DNA from: Microbispora oryzae
GTDB taxonomy: Bacteria > Actinomycetota > Actinomycetes > Streptosporangiales > Streptosporangiaceae
Direction: 5' to 3'
Length of the DNA stretch: 64,000 bases
Assembly: GCF_017896165.1 (NCBI RefSeq)
Contig: NZ_JAFCNB010000004.1
Coordinates: forward strand, 365,867 to 429,866
Shown one piece after another: positions 37,268 to 46,065 of this stretch. Within the stretch, counting starts at the first letter, position 1. Every line of letters starts with the position of its first letter. Position numbers and translations under genes: made by a program. The notes beneath the pieces are model-generated. The model was not told where the DNA came from. It did no database searches and saw nothing but the letters and a program-made list of their open reading frames with translations.

Positions 37268-37362
37268 CAGAGAAGCCGGGAAGGGGCCGGGTCCCCGCCG
37301 GCGCGCCGCAAGCATTCGTGCCCGCGCGGTCGCGCGGGCTACCTGGAGACGGCGGGGACGAC

Positions 37363-37441
37363 GTGCCGGCGGAGACGATCGCGCTGATGGCCGAGCTGAC
37401 CGAGATGCTGCCGTTCGCGCTGATCGTGTCGCTGCTGGTCG
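37363..37441 (+). pseudogene. Truncated start of a membrane protein at the edge of the catabolic block
   Basis: A frame with good third-position G/C bias starts at GTG 37363 and reads MPAETIALMAELTEMLPFAL, then IVSLLVAIS. It loses coding character exactly where the iron alcohol dehydrogenase gene's stop begins (37442). I read it as the beginning of a membrane protein cut off by insertion or deletion. The evidence is only codon bias and the hydrophobic helix. Confidence 0.3.
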
Positions 37442-38677
37442 CTATCTCTGCTTCGGAGTCAGGACGTGCCGGGTCCGGTCCCCGATCCAGGCAGCTTCGA
37501 GGATCGCGGTCAGGCTGGCGGTGTCGCTCGGGCCTGGATGGTTCTGGATCAAGCGGGTGACGCCACCGGCCATCTCGGCGAAACGCGGAAGGTCGGCGCG
37601 TGCCACGCCGATGTCCGCCAAGGTGGCAGGGATGCCGATGTCGGCAAGGAGCCCGTCGAGCCAGGTGAGGAACGTATCTGCGGCCTCGGCATCCGAGGCG
37701 TCGGTCACGTCGAGCCCGCACACCTTGGCGAGGATGGCCAACCGGTCGGCGATGGCGTCCCTGGCCGCGTCAAGCGCGTAGGGCAGCAGCAGCCCGACGC
37801 CCAGGCCGTGCGGTGTGTGGGTGGCTGCGCCGATGGGGTACTGGAGGGCGTGCGGAGCCGCGGTGCCTGCGTGGGCGAATGCGAGCCCGGCTAGCATGGA
37901 CCCATAGGACATGTCCGCGCGCGCGTCCTTGTTGCCTCCGTCCCTGACGACATGGGGCAGACTGCGGGCGATCCGCTCCGCGGCCAGGAGCGCGTAGTGA
38001 TCGGTGATCGGGTTGCGGCCGAGGAAGACCTGCTCCACCGGGTCACGCGGTCCGTGAGCCCGGGGTCGCGCGGTGTAGCTCTCCACCGCGTGACAAAACG
38101 CGTCGATGCCGGAGTGTGCAGTGACGGACGCGGGGCAGGAGTAGGTGAGCTCGGGGTCGACGATGGCGAAGTCGGGCACGATGTGGACGCTGGAGACCCC
38201 CACCTTCAGCTCGCGGTCCGGGTCGGTCAACACCGAGACGGGCGTGAGTTCGGAGCCGGTGCCTGACGTCGTCGGGACCGCGACGAGAGGAATCGTCGGC
38301 CCCGGCACCTTCGACTCGCCGTAGAAGTCGCGCGGCGTCCCACCGTGGCGCCGGATGACGCCGACGATTTTGCCGAGGTCGATCACCGTGCCACCCCCGA
38401 TGGCGAGGATCACGTCGGCGTCCACCTCTGCGGCGACCGAGACGGCCAGGGCGACATCGGAGAGCGGCACGTCCGGAGTCGCGTCGGCGAACACCCCGAC
38501 GGCTGCGACCTTCTCCCGCACGGCGGCCACGATCTCGGCCACGCCCGGCTGCCCCAGAAGAACCCGGTCGGTCACGACGAGGACTCGCGAGCCACACTCG
38601 GCCACCACTCGTGGGATGTTCTGCGCGACCCCTTCGCCCACTATCAGCTGGCGTGGTCCGCGGACGGTCTCAAGCAT
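37442..38677 (-). CDS. Iron-containing alcohol dehydrogenase
   Basis: A 411-aa group III (Fe-dependent) alcohol dehydrogenase. The NAD-binding motif is ILAIGGGTVIDLGKIVGV, and VPTTSGTGSELTPVSVLTD is the family nucleotide motif. Metal ligands lie in HSGIDAFCHAVESYTARP, AAPHALQYPIGAATHTPHG and the preceding Asp region. Overall it resembles 4-hydroxybutyrate dehydrogenase/hydroxyacid-oxoacid transhydrogenase types more than ethanol dehydrogenases. Together with the semialdehyde-type dehydrogenase at 38915 it would convert an omega-hydroxy acid or alcohol to an acid. Its ATG is 1 nt after the stop of a small ORF and it ends the catabolic operon. Confidence 0.87.
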   Translation of the reverse strand: MLETVRGPRQLIVGEGVAQNIPRVVAECGSRVLVVTDRVLLGQPGVAEIVAAVREKVAAVGVFADATPDVPLSDVALAVSVAAEVDADVILAIGGGTVIDLGKIVGVIRRHGGTPRDFYGESKVPGPTIPLVAVPTTSGTGSELTPVSVLTDPDRELKVGVSSVHIVPDFAIVDPELTYSCPASVTAHSGIDAFCHAVESYTARPRAHGPRDPVEQVFLGRNPITDHYALLAAERIARSLPHVVRDGGNKDARADMSYGSMLAGLAFAHAGTAAPHALQYPIGAATHTPHGLGVGLLLPYALDAARDAIADRLAILAKVCGLDVTDASDAEAADTFLTWLDGLLADIGIPATLADIGVARADLPRFAEMAGGVTRLIQNHPGPSDTASLTAILEAAWIGDRTRHVLTPKQR

Positions 38678-38678
38678 G

Positions 38679-38918
38679 TCAGTGCCTCTCTGGAACGTCG
38701 GCGGTGATTTGCTGGGCGGACGTCCAGGTCACCTGCGAGACCGGGACGGCGGCCGCGTCTGTGGCGCGCAGACCGGCGGAGCCGACGGCGTCCCCGGGTG
38801 CCCGCGGATTCGTGCCGACCATGGCCCGGGTCCCGCCCCACGGGTGGAGGCCGGTCAGGTCATGTGTGCACAGGGTGCGGCGATCCTCGGCGGGCACCCG
38901 GAACAGCAGGCCGGTCAC
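38679..38918 (-). CDS. Small translationally coupled protein (79 aa)
   Basis: GTG 38918 overlaps the aldehyde dehydrogenase stop by 4 bp (GTGA), and its TGA is 1 nt before the alcohol dehydrogenase ATG, so the gene is packed into the operon. The third codon positions are almost all G or C, as in neighbouring genes. The product contains GLHPWGGTRAMVGTNP, which recalls the PWGGxxxxLGTNP motif of type-2 malate/lactate dehydrogenases, but the rest of that enzyme is absent. It may be a relic kept in frame or a genuine small protein. Function unknown. Confidence 0.5.
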   Translation of the reverse strand: MTGLLFRVPAEDRRTLCTHDLTGLHPWGGTRAMVGTNPRAPGDAVGSAGLRATDAAAVPVSQVTWTSAQQITADVPERH

Positions 38919-40375
38919 GGTAGGTCGATCGCCGCGTAGGTGACGTCGAGGTATTCAAGAATGCCCTCGTGCGACCCCTCCTTGCCGATCCCGGACTGCT
39001 TCACGCCTCCGAACGGAGCCGACGGGTCCGAGATCAGACCACGGTTGATGCCGACCATCCCCGTCTCCAGCCCCTCGGTGAACCGGAGCGCCCGCTGGAG
39101 GTCACGGGTGAAGACGTATCCGACCAGGCCGTGCTCGGTGTCGTTGGCCTTCGCCATCACCTCGTCGTCGGACGTGAACGAGATGATCGGCGCCACCGGG
39201 CCGAAGATTTCCTCCTCCAGGATCGGCGCGCCTTCGGGCACGTCGACGAGGACCGTAGGCGGGTAGAAGTGCCCCGGCCCATCCGGACGCTCGCCGCCCA
39301 CCAGGACACGGGCGCCGCGATCGACCGCCTCGGCGACGAGCTCGTCGATCTTGTTGACCGAGGCCTCGTCGATCAACGCCCCGACGTCCACGCCGTCGTC
39401 GAGACCATGGCCCACCGAGAGCGCGCCCATCCGCTCGGCGAAGCGCGTCGTGAACTCCTCGAGCACCGGCTCCTCGACGTAGATTCGGTTGGCCGCGATG
39501 CAGGACTCCCCGATGTTGCGCATCTTGGCCACCATGGCACCGTCGAGCGCGACGTCCAGGTCCGCGTCGGCACACACGATCAAGGCCGCGTTGCCGCCCA
39601 GTTCCATGGAGGTGCGCAGCACGTTGTCCGCCGCCTGTCGTAGCAGCACGCGCCCGACCTCGGTCGACCCGGTGAACGAGAGCTTGCGGGTCCGGCGGTC
39701 GGCCAGCAGTGCTGAGACCACCTCGCCGGAACGCTTGGTCGTCACGACGTTGACGACGCCCGGGGGAACGCCGACCTCCTCCATGATGCGGGCCAGGAGC
39801 AGCATGGTGAGTGGCGTCTGGGCTGCCGGCTTGGTGATCGTCGTGCAGCCCGCCGCCAGCGCAGGAGCGATCTTGCGGGCGCCCATGGCCAGCGGAAAGT
39901 TCCAGGGCGTCACGAAGACGCACGGTCCGACCGGCTTCGGCACGGTGAGGATGCGATATCCACCAGCGGGAGCGGTGTTGTAGCGCCCCTCGATGCGCAC
40001 CGCCTCCTCGGCGAACCAACGGAAGAACTCGGCGCCGTAGGCCACCTCTCCCCGGGCCTCGGCGAGCGGCTTGCCCATCTCGAGCGTTATCAGCCGGGCG
40101 ACCTCCTCGGATCGCTCGGTCAGTGCCCGGTAGGTCGCGGTCAACAACTCTGACCGCTTCCGCGGCGGGGTCGCCGCCCACTCCGCCATTGCCTGGCTCG
40201 CCGCGTCCAGAGCGGCGAGCCCGTCAACGACGCCGGCGTCCGCCACCTCGGCGATGGTCTTGCCGGTGGCCGGGTCCTCGACGGCGAAGGTGGCTCCGCC
40301 GGCGGCGTCGCGCCAGGCGTCGCCAATACGGAGCCGCCGGTGCTCGGGGGCCAGGACGTTCATCGGGTCACTCAT
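38915..40375 (-). CDS. NAD(P)-dependent aldehyde dehydrogenase (succinate-semialdehyde dehydrogenase-like)
   Basis: A 486-aa ALDH superfamily enzyme that oxidises an aldehyde to an acid. VTPWNFPLAMGARKIAPALAAGCTTITKPA is the GabD-type N-terminal motif, LSFTGSTEVGRVLL the cofactor strand, MELGGNAALIV contains the catalytic Glu, and NIGESCIAANRIYVEE the nucleophilic Cys. EEEIFGPVAPIISF and PFGGVKQSGIGKEGSHEGILEYLD complete it. The sequence is closest in feel to succinate-semialdehyde dehydrogenases. Start ATG 40375 has GGAGG 7 nt upstream. It lies between the ABC importer genes and the alcohol dehydrogenase, in line with oxidation of the imported compound. Confidence 0.9.
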   Translation of the reverse strand: MSDPMNVLAPEHRRLRIGDAWRDAAGGATFAVEDPATGKTIAEVADAGVVDGLAALDAASQAMAEWAATPPRKRSELLTATYRALTERSEEVARLITLEMGKPLAEARGEVAYGAEFFRWFAEEAVRIEGRYNTAPAGGYRILTVPKPVGPCVFVTPWNFPLAMGARKIAPALAAGCTTITKPAAQTPLTMLLLARIMEEVGVPPGVVNVVTTKRSGEVVSALLADRRTRKLSFTGSTEVGRVLLRQAADNVLRTSMELGGNAALIVCADADLDVALDGAMVAKMRNIGESCIAANRIYVEEPVLEEFTTRFAERMGALSVGHGLDDGVDVGALIDEASVNKIDELVAEAVDRGARVLVGGERPDGPGHFYPPTVLVDVPEGAPILEEEIFGPVAPIISFTSDDEVMAKANDTEHGLVGYVFTRDLQRALRFTEGLETGMVGINRGLISDPSAPFGGVKQSGIGKEGSHEGILEYLDVTYAAIDLP

Positions 40376-40451
40376 TGCGTCGCCTCCTGTGGTGTTCTTG
40401 GTGATGTCCGGCGTGACCTCAGCGATCGCGCCACGCGCGTGGACGAACGGG

Positions 40452-40631
40452 TCACACGACCTCGTCGGCGTCGAGGTAGCCGAGCGGGCCGAACGTGGCG
40501 GCCTCGGCCCCGGCTGCAGGGCGATGCCCCGCGCCACCGACCGCCTTCTCGGGCCATGGCTGCTTCAGCGTCGTCAGGCCGTGCTCACCGGCGACGGTCC
40601 GCCGAGGCTCGATTTCCACGTACGGGCGCAT
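40452..40631 (-). CDS. Small protein in the catabolic operon (59 aa)
   Basis: In the 279-bp gap between the ABC ATPase stop and the aldehyde dehydrogenase a 60-codon frame starts at ATG 40631 and ends at 40452. The product opens MRPYVEIEPRRTVAGEHGLT and ends FGPLGYLDADEVV. About nine in ten codons end in G or C, which is strong evidence of coding. It begins 23 bp after the ATPase stop. I do not recognise the protein; it could be a fragment of a larger enzyme or an accessory peptide. Confidence 0.5.
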   Translation of the reverse strand: MRPYVEIEPRRTVAGEHGLTTLKQPWPEKAVGGAGHRPAAGAEAATFGPLGYLDADEVV

Positions 40632-40654
40632 GTTGACGTCGCCACCCTGCGGGG

Positions 40655-41728
40655 TTACCTCCCGGCCTCGGACAGCGCCAGCCCGGTGCCCGCATCGAAC
40701 AGGTGCGCACGGTCCAGGTCGACCGTGACATGCAGCCGCTCGCCCGGCGTACCGGTGACGGTGGGTCGTGCCTTGACCTTGAGGATCTCCGTCCCCACTC
40801 GGACGTCGACCACCGTTCGGTCACCGAGCGGCTCAAGCCCGTAGAGCTCACCCGGCAACGACGCGTCCCCACGCTGCTCGACGGACAGGTCCTCTGCGCG
40901 CAGGCCCAGCAGCAGCGGACGACCGTCCTCAGCCGTGGTCCAGCGGGGCCGCGGCAGCGTCCAGCCTTCCCCGACCAGACGATCTCCCTCGGCGCGGCAG
41001 GCGAGCAGGCTGATCCGCGGGCTCCCGACGAAGCCTGCGACCCACTGGTTGGCCGGACGCTCGTACACCTCGGTCGGCGTTCCGACCTGTTGCACCTTCC
41101 CCTCCTTGAGGACCGCGACCCGGTCGGCCATGGACATGGCCTCGACCTGGTCGTTGGTCACGTAGACGAAGGTTGCCCCGAGGCTCCGATGGATGCGGGT
41201 GAGCTCGGTGCGCATCTCGACGCGGAGCTTGAGGTCGAGGTTCGTCAGCGGCTCGTCCATGAGGAACGCGCGTGGGCGACGGACCAGCGCCCGGGCCAGG
41301 GCGACACGCTGCATCTCACCGCCCGACATCTGCGCGGGACGACGCTGCAGCAGACGTTCGATGTGCAGCAGGCTCGACATCTGCTCGACGGCAGCGGCGA
41401 TCTCGCTCGAAGAACAGCGGCGTGCCCGCAGCGGCGAAGCGATGTTCTCGTACGCCGTGCGTCGCGGGTAGAGGGCGTAGCTCTGGAAGACCATGGCCAG
41501 GTCGCGTGCGGCCGGAGCGTCACCGGTCGCGTCCCGCCCGTCGAGATGCACCGACCCGGCGTCAAGCTTCTCAAGTCCGGCGATCGCTCGCAGGGTCGTC
41601 GTCTTGCCTGCCCCGGAGGGCCCGAGCACGACGAAGAACGAGCCGTCCGGCACATCCAGCGTCACCCCGTCCAGGGCCTGGACCTTACCGAAGGACTTGC
41701 ACAGCCCGTGCACTGCCACGGTTCCCAT
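40655..41728 (-). CDS. ABC importer ATPase (MalK/UgpC type) with Asn in the H-loop
   Basis: A 357-aa ATPase of a carbohydrate-type importer. Walker A is GPSGAGKTTT (36-45), Q-loop VFQSYALYP, signature MSGGEMQRVALARAL, Walker B RAFLMDEPLTNLD, and a C-terminal TOBE/OB regulatory domain. The H-loop reads YVTN192DQVEAM where MalK proteins have His192, so the switch residue needed for hydrolysis is replaced by Asn (AAC at 41153-41155). Its partner ATPase at 41728 keeps the His. The start overlaps the partner's stop (TGATG). A heterodimer with one degenerate site is inferred. Confidence 0.88.
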   Translation of the reverse strand: MGTVAVHGLCKSFGKVQALDGVTLDVPDGSFFVVLGPSGAGKTTTLRAIAGLEKLDAGSVHLDGRDATGDAPAARDLAMVFQSYALYPRRTAYENIASPLRARRCSSSEIAAAVEQMSSLLHIERLLQRRPAQMSGGEMQRVALARALVRRPRAFLMDEPLTNLDLKLRVEMRTELTRIHRSLGATFVYVTNDQVEAMSMADRVAVLKEGKVQQVGTPTEVYERPANQWVAGFVGSPRISLLACRAEGDRLVGEGWTLPRPRWTTAEDGRPLLLGLRAEDLSVEQRGDASLPGELYGLEPLGDRTVVDVRVGTEILKVKARPTVTGTPGERLHVTVDLDRAHLFDAGTGLALSEAGR

Positions 41729-42795
41729 CAGGCCACCAGCTCTTCCGTGCTCACGTCGTAGACCGGCGGGGGGCCGCCGGTGTGCCGCAGCCCGACCGGT
41801 GCGTCAGCGGCGAAACGGACAGTCGATGGCATCCGAACCCGTACGTCGCGCTGGCCGCCGTGGTCGACGACGTAGATGATTTCGTCGCCCAGCCACTCCG
41901 CCGAGACCACGCGGGCCGGGACCGAACGTTCCGCCCCTGGTTCTGTGACTTCCAGCGCCTCCGGCCGGACGCCTGCGACCAGGCGACGGTCGCGCGGCAG
42001 GCCTGGCGGTGGCGTGAGGACCAGTCCGCTCTGACCGCGCAGCTTCCCGTCGGCCACCTCCACCTCAATCAGGTTCATCGGCGGGGAGCCGATGAATGCG
42101 GCGCAGAAAAGACTCGCCGGACGGTCGTAGACCTCCAGCGGCGTGCCGATCTGCTCGACGCGGCCCTTGTTGAGGATGGCGATTCTGTGACCGAGCGACA
42201 TCGCCTCGACTTGGTCGTGGGTGACGTAGACCATCGTCGTCCCCAGCTCCCCCTGCAGGTGCTTGATCTCCGTGCGCATGTCCGCCCTCAGCTCCGCGTC
42301 CAGATTGGTGAGGGGTTCGTCCATGAGGAATGCGCGCGGTCGTCGCACCAGGGCGCGAGCAAGCGCGACGCGCTGCTGCTCCCCGCCGGACAGCCGGTTC
42401 GGTCGCCGGTCCAGGAGCGGACCGAGCCGCATCAGCCGGGCGGCCTCGTCGACCCGCTCGCGCACCTCCGCCTTGGGCAGTCCCTCGGCCCGCAGTGGGA
42501 ACGCCAGGTTGTCGCGGGTTCTCAGATGCGGGTAGAGAGCGTAGAACTGGAACACCATGGCGATGTCGCGCTCGGCGGGCGGCAGGTCGTTGACCAGCGT
42601 GTCGCCGATGCGGATGTCGCCCGTCGTCTGCCTCTCCAGGCCGGCTATGGCCCGCAGCGTGGTCGTCTTGCCGCAGCCCGAAGGGCCGAGCATCACGAAC
42701 AGCTCGCCGTCGCCGATGGACAGGTCGACGTGTTCAACTGCGACCGTCCCGTCCGGGTAGCGCTTGTGCAGGGCGGTCACCTCGATGCCCGCCAT
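41728..42795 (-). CDS. ABC importer ATPase (MalK/UgpC type)
   Basis: A 355-aa ATPase with all canonical motifs: Walker A GPSGCGKTTT, Q-loop VFQFYALYPHL, signature LSGGEQQRVALARALVRRP, Walker B RAFLMDEPLTNLDAELR, H-loop YVTHDQVEAMSL. A C-terminal TOBE domain (GVRPEALEV..) follows. It energises uptake through the two permeases encoded just upstream, with stop/start overlaps (TGATG) at both ends, so the five transporter genes are one tightly coupled operon. Two different ATPases in a carbohydrate-uptake-1 type system suggest a heterodimeric motor. Confidence 0.92.
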   Translation of the reverse strand: MAGIEVTALHKRYPDGTVAVEHVDLSIGDGELFVMLGPSGCGKTTTLRAIAGLERQTTGDIRIGDTLVNDLPPAERDIAMVFQFYALYPHLRTRDNLAFPLRAEGLPKAEVRERVDEAARLMRLGPLLDRRPNRLSGGEQQRVALARALVRRPRAFLMDEPLTNLDAELRADMRTEIKHLQGELGTTMVYVTHDQVEAMSLGHRIAILNKGRVEQIGTPLEVYDRPASLFCAAFIGSPPMNLIEVEVADGKLRGQSGLVLTPPPGLPRDRRLVAGVRPEALEVTEPGAERSVPARVVSAEWLGDEIIYVVDHGGQRDVRVRMPSTVRFAADAPVGLRHTGGPPPVYDVSTEELVA

Positions 42796-43706
42796 CAGCG
42801 TCGCACCGCCCCGAGCGTCACACCGGCGACGAGGTGCTTGCGCACCAGGTAGGCGAAGACGAGCACTGGTAGGGCGAAGACTACGGAGGCGGCGGCCACG
42901 AGACCCCAGTCCACAGTGGTTCCACCGATGAGGCCGGCGATGGCGGGTGGGGCCGTCCGCACGCTGTCACTGGAGGTGAGGAAGATGGCGAACACGAACT
43001 CGTTCCACGAGAAGATGAGTGCGAAGACCGCCGTCGCGGCGATGCCGGGCAGGAGCAGGGGAAGGGTGAATTTCCAGAACGCCTGCAGGCGGGTGTAGCC
43101 GTCGAGCATGGCGGCATCCTCGTACTCTGCGGGCACCTCGTCGACGAACCCCTTCATCATCCAGATCGTGAACGGGACGTTGAAGGCGGTGTAGATGAGG
43201 ATCAGGCCGAGCTTGTTGTCGATGAGTCCGACTTGGCGGTACATGAGGAAGATCGGGATCACGACCACCACGGGCGGCATGAAGCGGGTGGACAGGATGA
43301 AGAACAGTTGGTCCTTCTTGGCCTTCACGGAGAAGCGTGAGTAGGCCCACGCCGCCGGGACCCCCAGCACGGTGGCCAGCGCCGTGGAGACCCCGGCGAC
43401 CACGATGGAGTTGAGGAACGAGACGGACAAGGCCGAGCGACCGCCGCCGGAAGCGGCGAACACGTCCTTGAAATGGTCCAGAGTGACCTTGAAGCCGAAG
43501 AACTTGGCCGGGATGGCGTAGACGTCCCGGTTCTCCTTGATGGACGTCTCGATCATCCACAGCACCGGAAAGAGCATCACGACGGCCAGCACGGTCAGGA
43601 GCGCGACCTCCAGCACGGAGCGGCCCCGGCCGCCAAGGCGGCGCGCGGAGGGCGTGTGATCCCGGGCAGGACCTGTGGACACGGCCTCGTCGACGGAGAC
43701 GGCCAT
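42795..43706 (-). CDS. ABC importer permease (MalG-like)
   Basis: A 303-aa permease. Start ATG 43706 overlaps the previous permease's stop (43706-43708); the frame extends upstream but only antisense of permease sequence lies there. It has six TM helices, and the EAA loop DEVPAEYEDAAMLDGYTRLQAFWKFTLPLLLPGI docks the ATPase. The opening EVALLTVLAVVMLFPVLWMIETSIKENRDVY is typical of MalG-type CUT1 permeases. It pairs with the MalF-like subunit at 43706-44656. Confidence 0.92.
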   Translation of the reverse strand: MAVSVDEAVSTGPARDHTPSARRLGGRGRSVLEVALLTVLAVVMLFPVLWMIETSIKENRDVYAIPAKFFGFKVTLDHFKDVFAASGGGRSALSVSFLNSIVVAGVSTALATVLGVPAAWAYSRFSVKAKKDQLFFILSTRFMPPVVVVIPIFLMYRQVGLIDNKLGLILIYTAFNVPFTIWMMKGFVDEVPAEYEDAAMLDGYTRLQAFWKFTLPLLLPGIAATAVFALIFSWNEFVFAIFLTSSDSVRTAPPAIAGLIGGTTVDWGLVAAASVVFALPVLVFAYLVRKHLVAGVTLGAVRR

Positions 43707-44656
43707 CAGTCCTCCTTGAGCTTGTTCAAGTAGCGCAGGTAGAGCTGCGTCAGGACGATGACGACGAGGACCATGAGGATCCCGTACGCCGAGGCGGTTC
43801 CGGTGTTGAAGCCCAGGAACGCGACCTTGTAGACGTGGAACGACAACGTCTCGGTGGAGACCCCCGGGCCTCCGCTGGTGAGGATGTAGACGAGGTCGAA
43901 CAGCCGGAAGGCCTCGATGGCCCGGAACAACACGGCGATGAGGAGCAGCGGCCACACCAGCGGAAGAGTGATGGTGCGGAACCGGAACCACTCGGACGCC
44001 CGGTCGATCGAGGCGGCCTCGTACAAGTACTTGGGGACCGCGGTAAGGCCCGCAAGTGCGATGAGCATGATGAACGGCGTCCATTGCCAGGTGTCGACCA
44101 CGATCAGGGAAATCAACGCCGTTCGCTGCCGGGTGAGCCACTCCACCTGCCCCAGGCCGAGCGAGCCGAGCATGCTGTTGATCACGCCGAACTGCGCGTC
44201 GAGCATGAATCGCCAGAACAGCCCGACCACGACCGGCGACAGCATCATCGGAACCAGGAACAGAGTGGTCAGCAGTCCTCGCCCGTGCGTGCGCCGTGAG
44301 ATCAGGTAGGCGATGGAGAAACCGAGCGCGGTCTGCAGGGCGACCGCGCCGACCACGTAGATCAACGTCGTCAGGGCCCTCAGGTGGACCTGCGCCGAAG
44401 CCAGGATGGCGGTGTAGTTCCCGAACCAGATGAAATGGGCCGGCCCCCCGCGGGTGGCCGAGTAGTCGGTGAAAGACAGGTACAGCGCCCACAGCAACGG
44501 GAACACCGACATTGCGAGCAACAGCAGCAACGCGGGGGAGATGAAGGCCACGGCGAGCCAGCGGTCGCTCAGGTGGCGGGACCGACCCGGTGCAGGCGGC
44601 GTCGCGGACGCCACCTGCCCGGGGTGGTCGGTCGTCAGAGGGACGGGGTCACTCAC
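43706..44656 (-). CDS. ABC importer permease (MalF/UgpA-like)
   Basis: A 316-aa permease of the binding-protein-dependent type, six TM helices, beginning with a polar cytoplasmic tail and then WLAVAFISPALLLLLAMSVFPLLWALYLSFTDY. The EAA motif is VPKYLYEAASIDRASEWFRFRTITLPLVWPLLL. Its start overlaps the binding-protein stop by 4 bp (ATGA, 44653-44656). It forms the channel with the MalG-like subunit. Confidence 0.92.
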   Translation of the reverse strand: MSDPVPLTTDHPGQVASATPPAPGRSRHLSDRWLAVAFISPALLLLLAMSVFPLLWALYLSFTDYSATRGGPAHFIWFGNYTAILASAQVHLRALTTLIYVVGAVALQTALGFSIAYLISRRTHGRGLLTTLFLVPMMLSPVVVGLFWRFMLDAQFGVINSMLGSLGLGQVEWLTRQRTALISLIVVDTWQWTPFIMLIALAGLTAVPKYLYEAASIDRASEWFRFRTITLPLVWPLLLIAVLFRAIEAFRLFDLVYILTSGGPGVSTETLSFHVYKVAFLGFNTGTASAYGILMVLVVIVLTQLYLRYLNKLKED

Positions 44657-46065
44657 AGTCCGCCGCCGCCCTTGCGGCCGCTGGAGTCGAGCACGCTCTG
44701 CTGCTCCCTGGCGATGTCGTCGAGCGCGTCCTTCGGCTTCTTCGCACCGTTGAGAGCCGCGTTCACGTTGGTGTTCTCAATGTCGACGAGGCGCGCGTAC
44801 TCGGGCACATTCCACATGTCCCGCATCCGCGGGACCGAGTCGGCGTACACCTGGTTGAACGGCCCGGCATTGAGGAACTCGGGCGACGCCAGGGCGTCCG
44901 TACGCGATGGCACGCCACCGGCCGCGGCCCACTTCTTCTGGATGTCAGCCCGCTCGAACCACTTCATGAAGTTCAGGGCCTCCGCCTGGTTCGCCTTGGG
45001 GGAGTAGGCCGACACGTGCATCCCCATGCCGCCGAGAGGCACCAGGTTCGTCTTGCCGCTCGGCAGGGTGGCAAAACCCAGCTTGTCGAGAATCTGCTCC
45101 CGCGTGGTGCCGAGCGTCGACTGCTTCGGGTCAAGCAGGCCGCCGCTCGCGGCGATCCAGTTGAACGCGATGCATGCCTTGCCCTGGGCGACCGCCGCGT
45201 TCACCTCGTCGATGAACCAGTTGCCGGAGCCCTTGGCGGTCAGCGGCTTCATCTTGTTGACCAGGACGTCCATCGCCTCCTGGCCCGCAGCGTCGTTGAG
45301 GACGCCCTCGATCTTGCGCGTCTTGGCGTCCCAGAGGTTGCCGCCGTAGATGCCGTTGACCGTGTTGTAGGTTACGGCCGCGGCGTCGGAGCCGTTGGCC
45401 TGGTGGAAAGCCAGCCCGCTGACGCCAGGGTGGTCCGCCTGGCACTTCTCGGCGACTGAGATCATCTCGTCCCAGGTCTGCGGTGGCTTGTCGCCGATCA
45501 GATCCTTGCGGTAGATCATCGTCCAGGTGTCGCCGAGCAGCGGCAGTCCGTACAGGCTGGCGTTTTCGTCGCGCTTCCCGGTCTCCGCCTGGGGGTACTG
45601 GCCGTAGGCCGCCAGGAGATACGGGTTGTAGGCCTTGACATCGATGTTCTTCTTGACGAAGTCGGTGATGTCGAGGATGTTGCCGTTCGTCACGGCCTCG
45701 CCGATGTGTTGCGAGTCCAGGATCGGGATGTCGAAGTCGGTCTTGTGCGCTGCGAACTGCGTGAACATCGCGTCGTGCCAGTTCGCGTTCGGCACGGTCT
45801 TGACCTTGATGGTCACGTTCGGCCGCTCCTTGGTGTACTCCGCGTTCGCGAAGGCTTCCAGCGCGTGAGCGGGGGGCCAGTCGAACCAGATGAAGCTGAG
45901 GGTCAGCGGGTCCTTGGTGAGCTCCGGGATGGTCGCCGGTGCCTTGGGGGCGCTCGAATTCGCGCTGTCGTCCTGCCCGCACGCCGCCATGGTCGTGGCA
46001 ACCAACATGGCTGCCGTCGCCAGCCGCACCTTTCGACCGGGTCCTATTCGCTTGGGATACGGCAT
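44653..46065 (-). CDS. ABC importer solute-binding lipoprotein
   Basis: A 470-aa extracytoplasmic binding protein anchored by a lipobox (MLVATTMAAC, Cys about residue 29). The mature part starts LTLSFIWFDWPPAHALEAFANAEYTKE and shows the family-1 extracellular solute-binding fold (DTWTMIYRKDLIGDKPPQTWDEM, GMGMHVSAYSPKANQAEALNFMKWF). The ligand cannot be read from sequence; family members bind sugars, polyols and glycerol compounds. First gene of the importer operon, divergent from the GntR regulator. Neighbouring alcohol and aldehyde dehydrogenases suggest a hydroxylated, non-sugar ligand. Confidence 0.88.
   Translation of the reverse strand: MPYPKRIGPGRKVRLATAAMLVATTMAACGQDDSANSSAPKAPATIPELTKDPLTLSFIWFDWPPAHALEAFANAEYTKERPNVTIKVKTVPNANWHDAMFTQFAAHKTDFDIPILDSQHIGEAVTNGNILDITDFVKKNIDVKAYNPYLLAAYGQYPQAETGKRDENASLYGLPLLGDTWTMIYRKDLIGDKPPQTWDEMISVAEKCQADHPGVSGLAFHQANGSDAAAVTYNTVNGIYGGNLWDAKTRKIEGVLNDAAGQEAMDVLVNKMKPLTAKGSGNWFIDEVNAAVAQGKACIAFNWIAASGGLLDPKQSTLGTTREQILDKLGFATLPSGKTNLVPLGGMGMHVSAYSPKANQAEALNFMKWFERADIQKKWAAAGGVPSRTDALASPEFLNAGPFNQVYADSVPRMRDMWNVPEYARLVDIENTNVNAALNGAKKPKDALDDIAREQQSVLDSSGRKGGGGL

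Noticed and set aside
37202..37315. Upstream starts (ATG 37243 and beyond) for the UPF0718 permease
   Set aside because: They would lie in or above the -35/operator region; GTG 37201 has GGAGGG just upstream and lies below the operator.
42795..44492. A longer N-terminus for the MalG-like permease (565 aa)
   Set aside because: The extra 262 residues are an out-of-frame reading of the upstream MalF-like gene; the true start overlaps that gene's stop at 43706.
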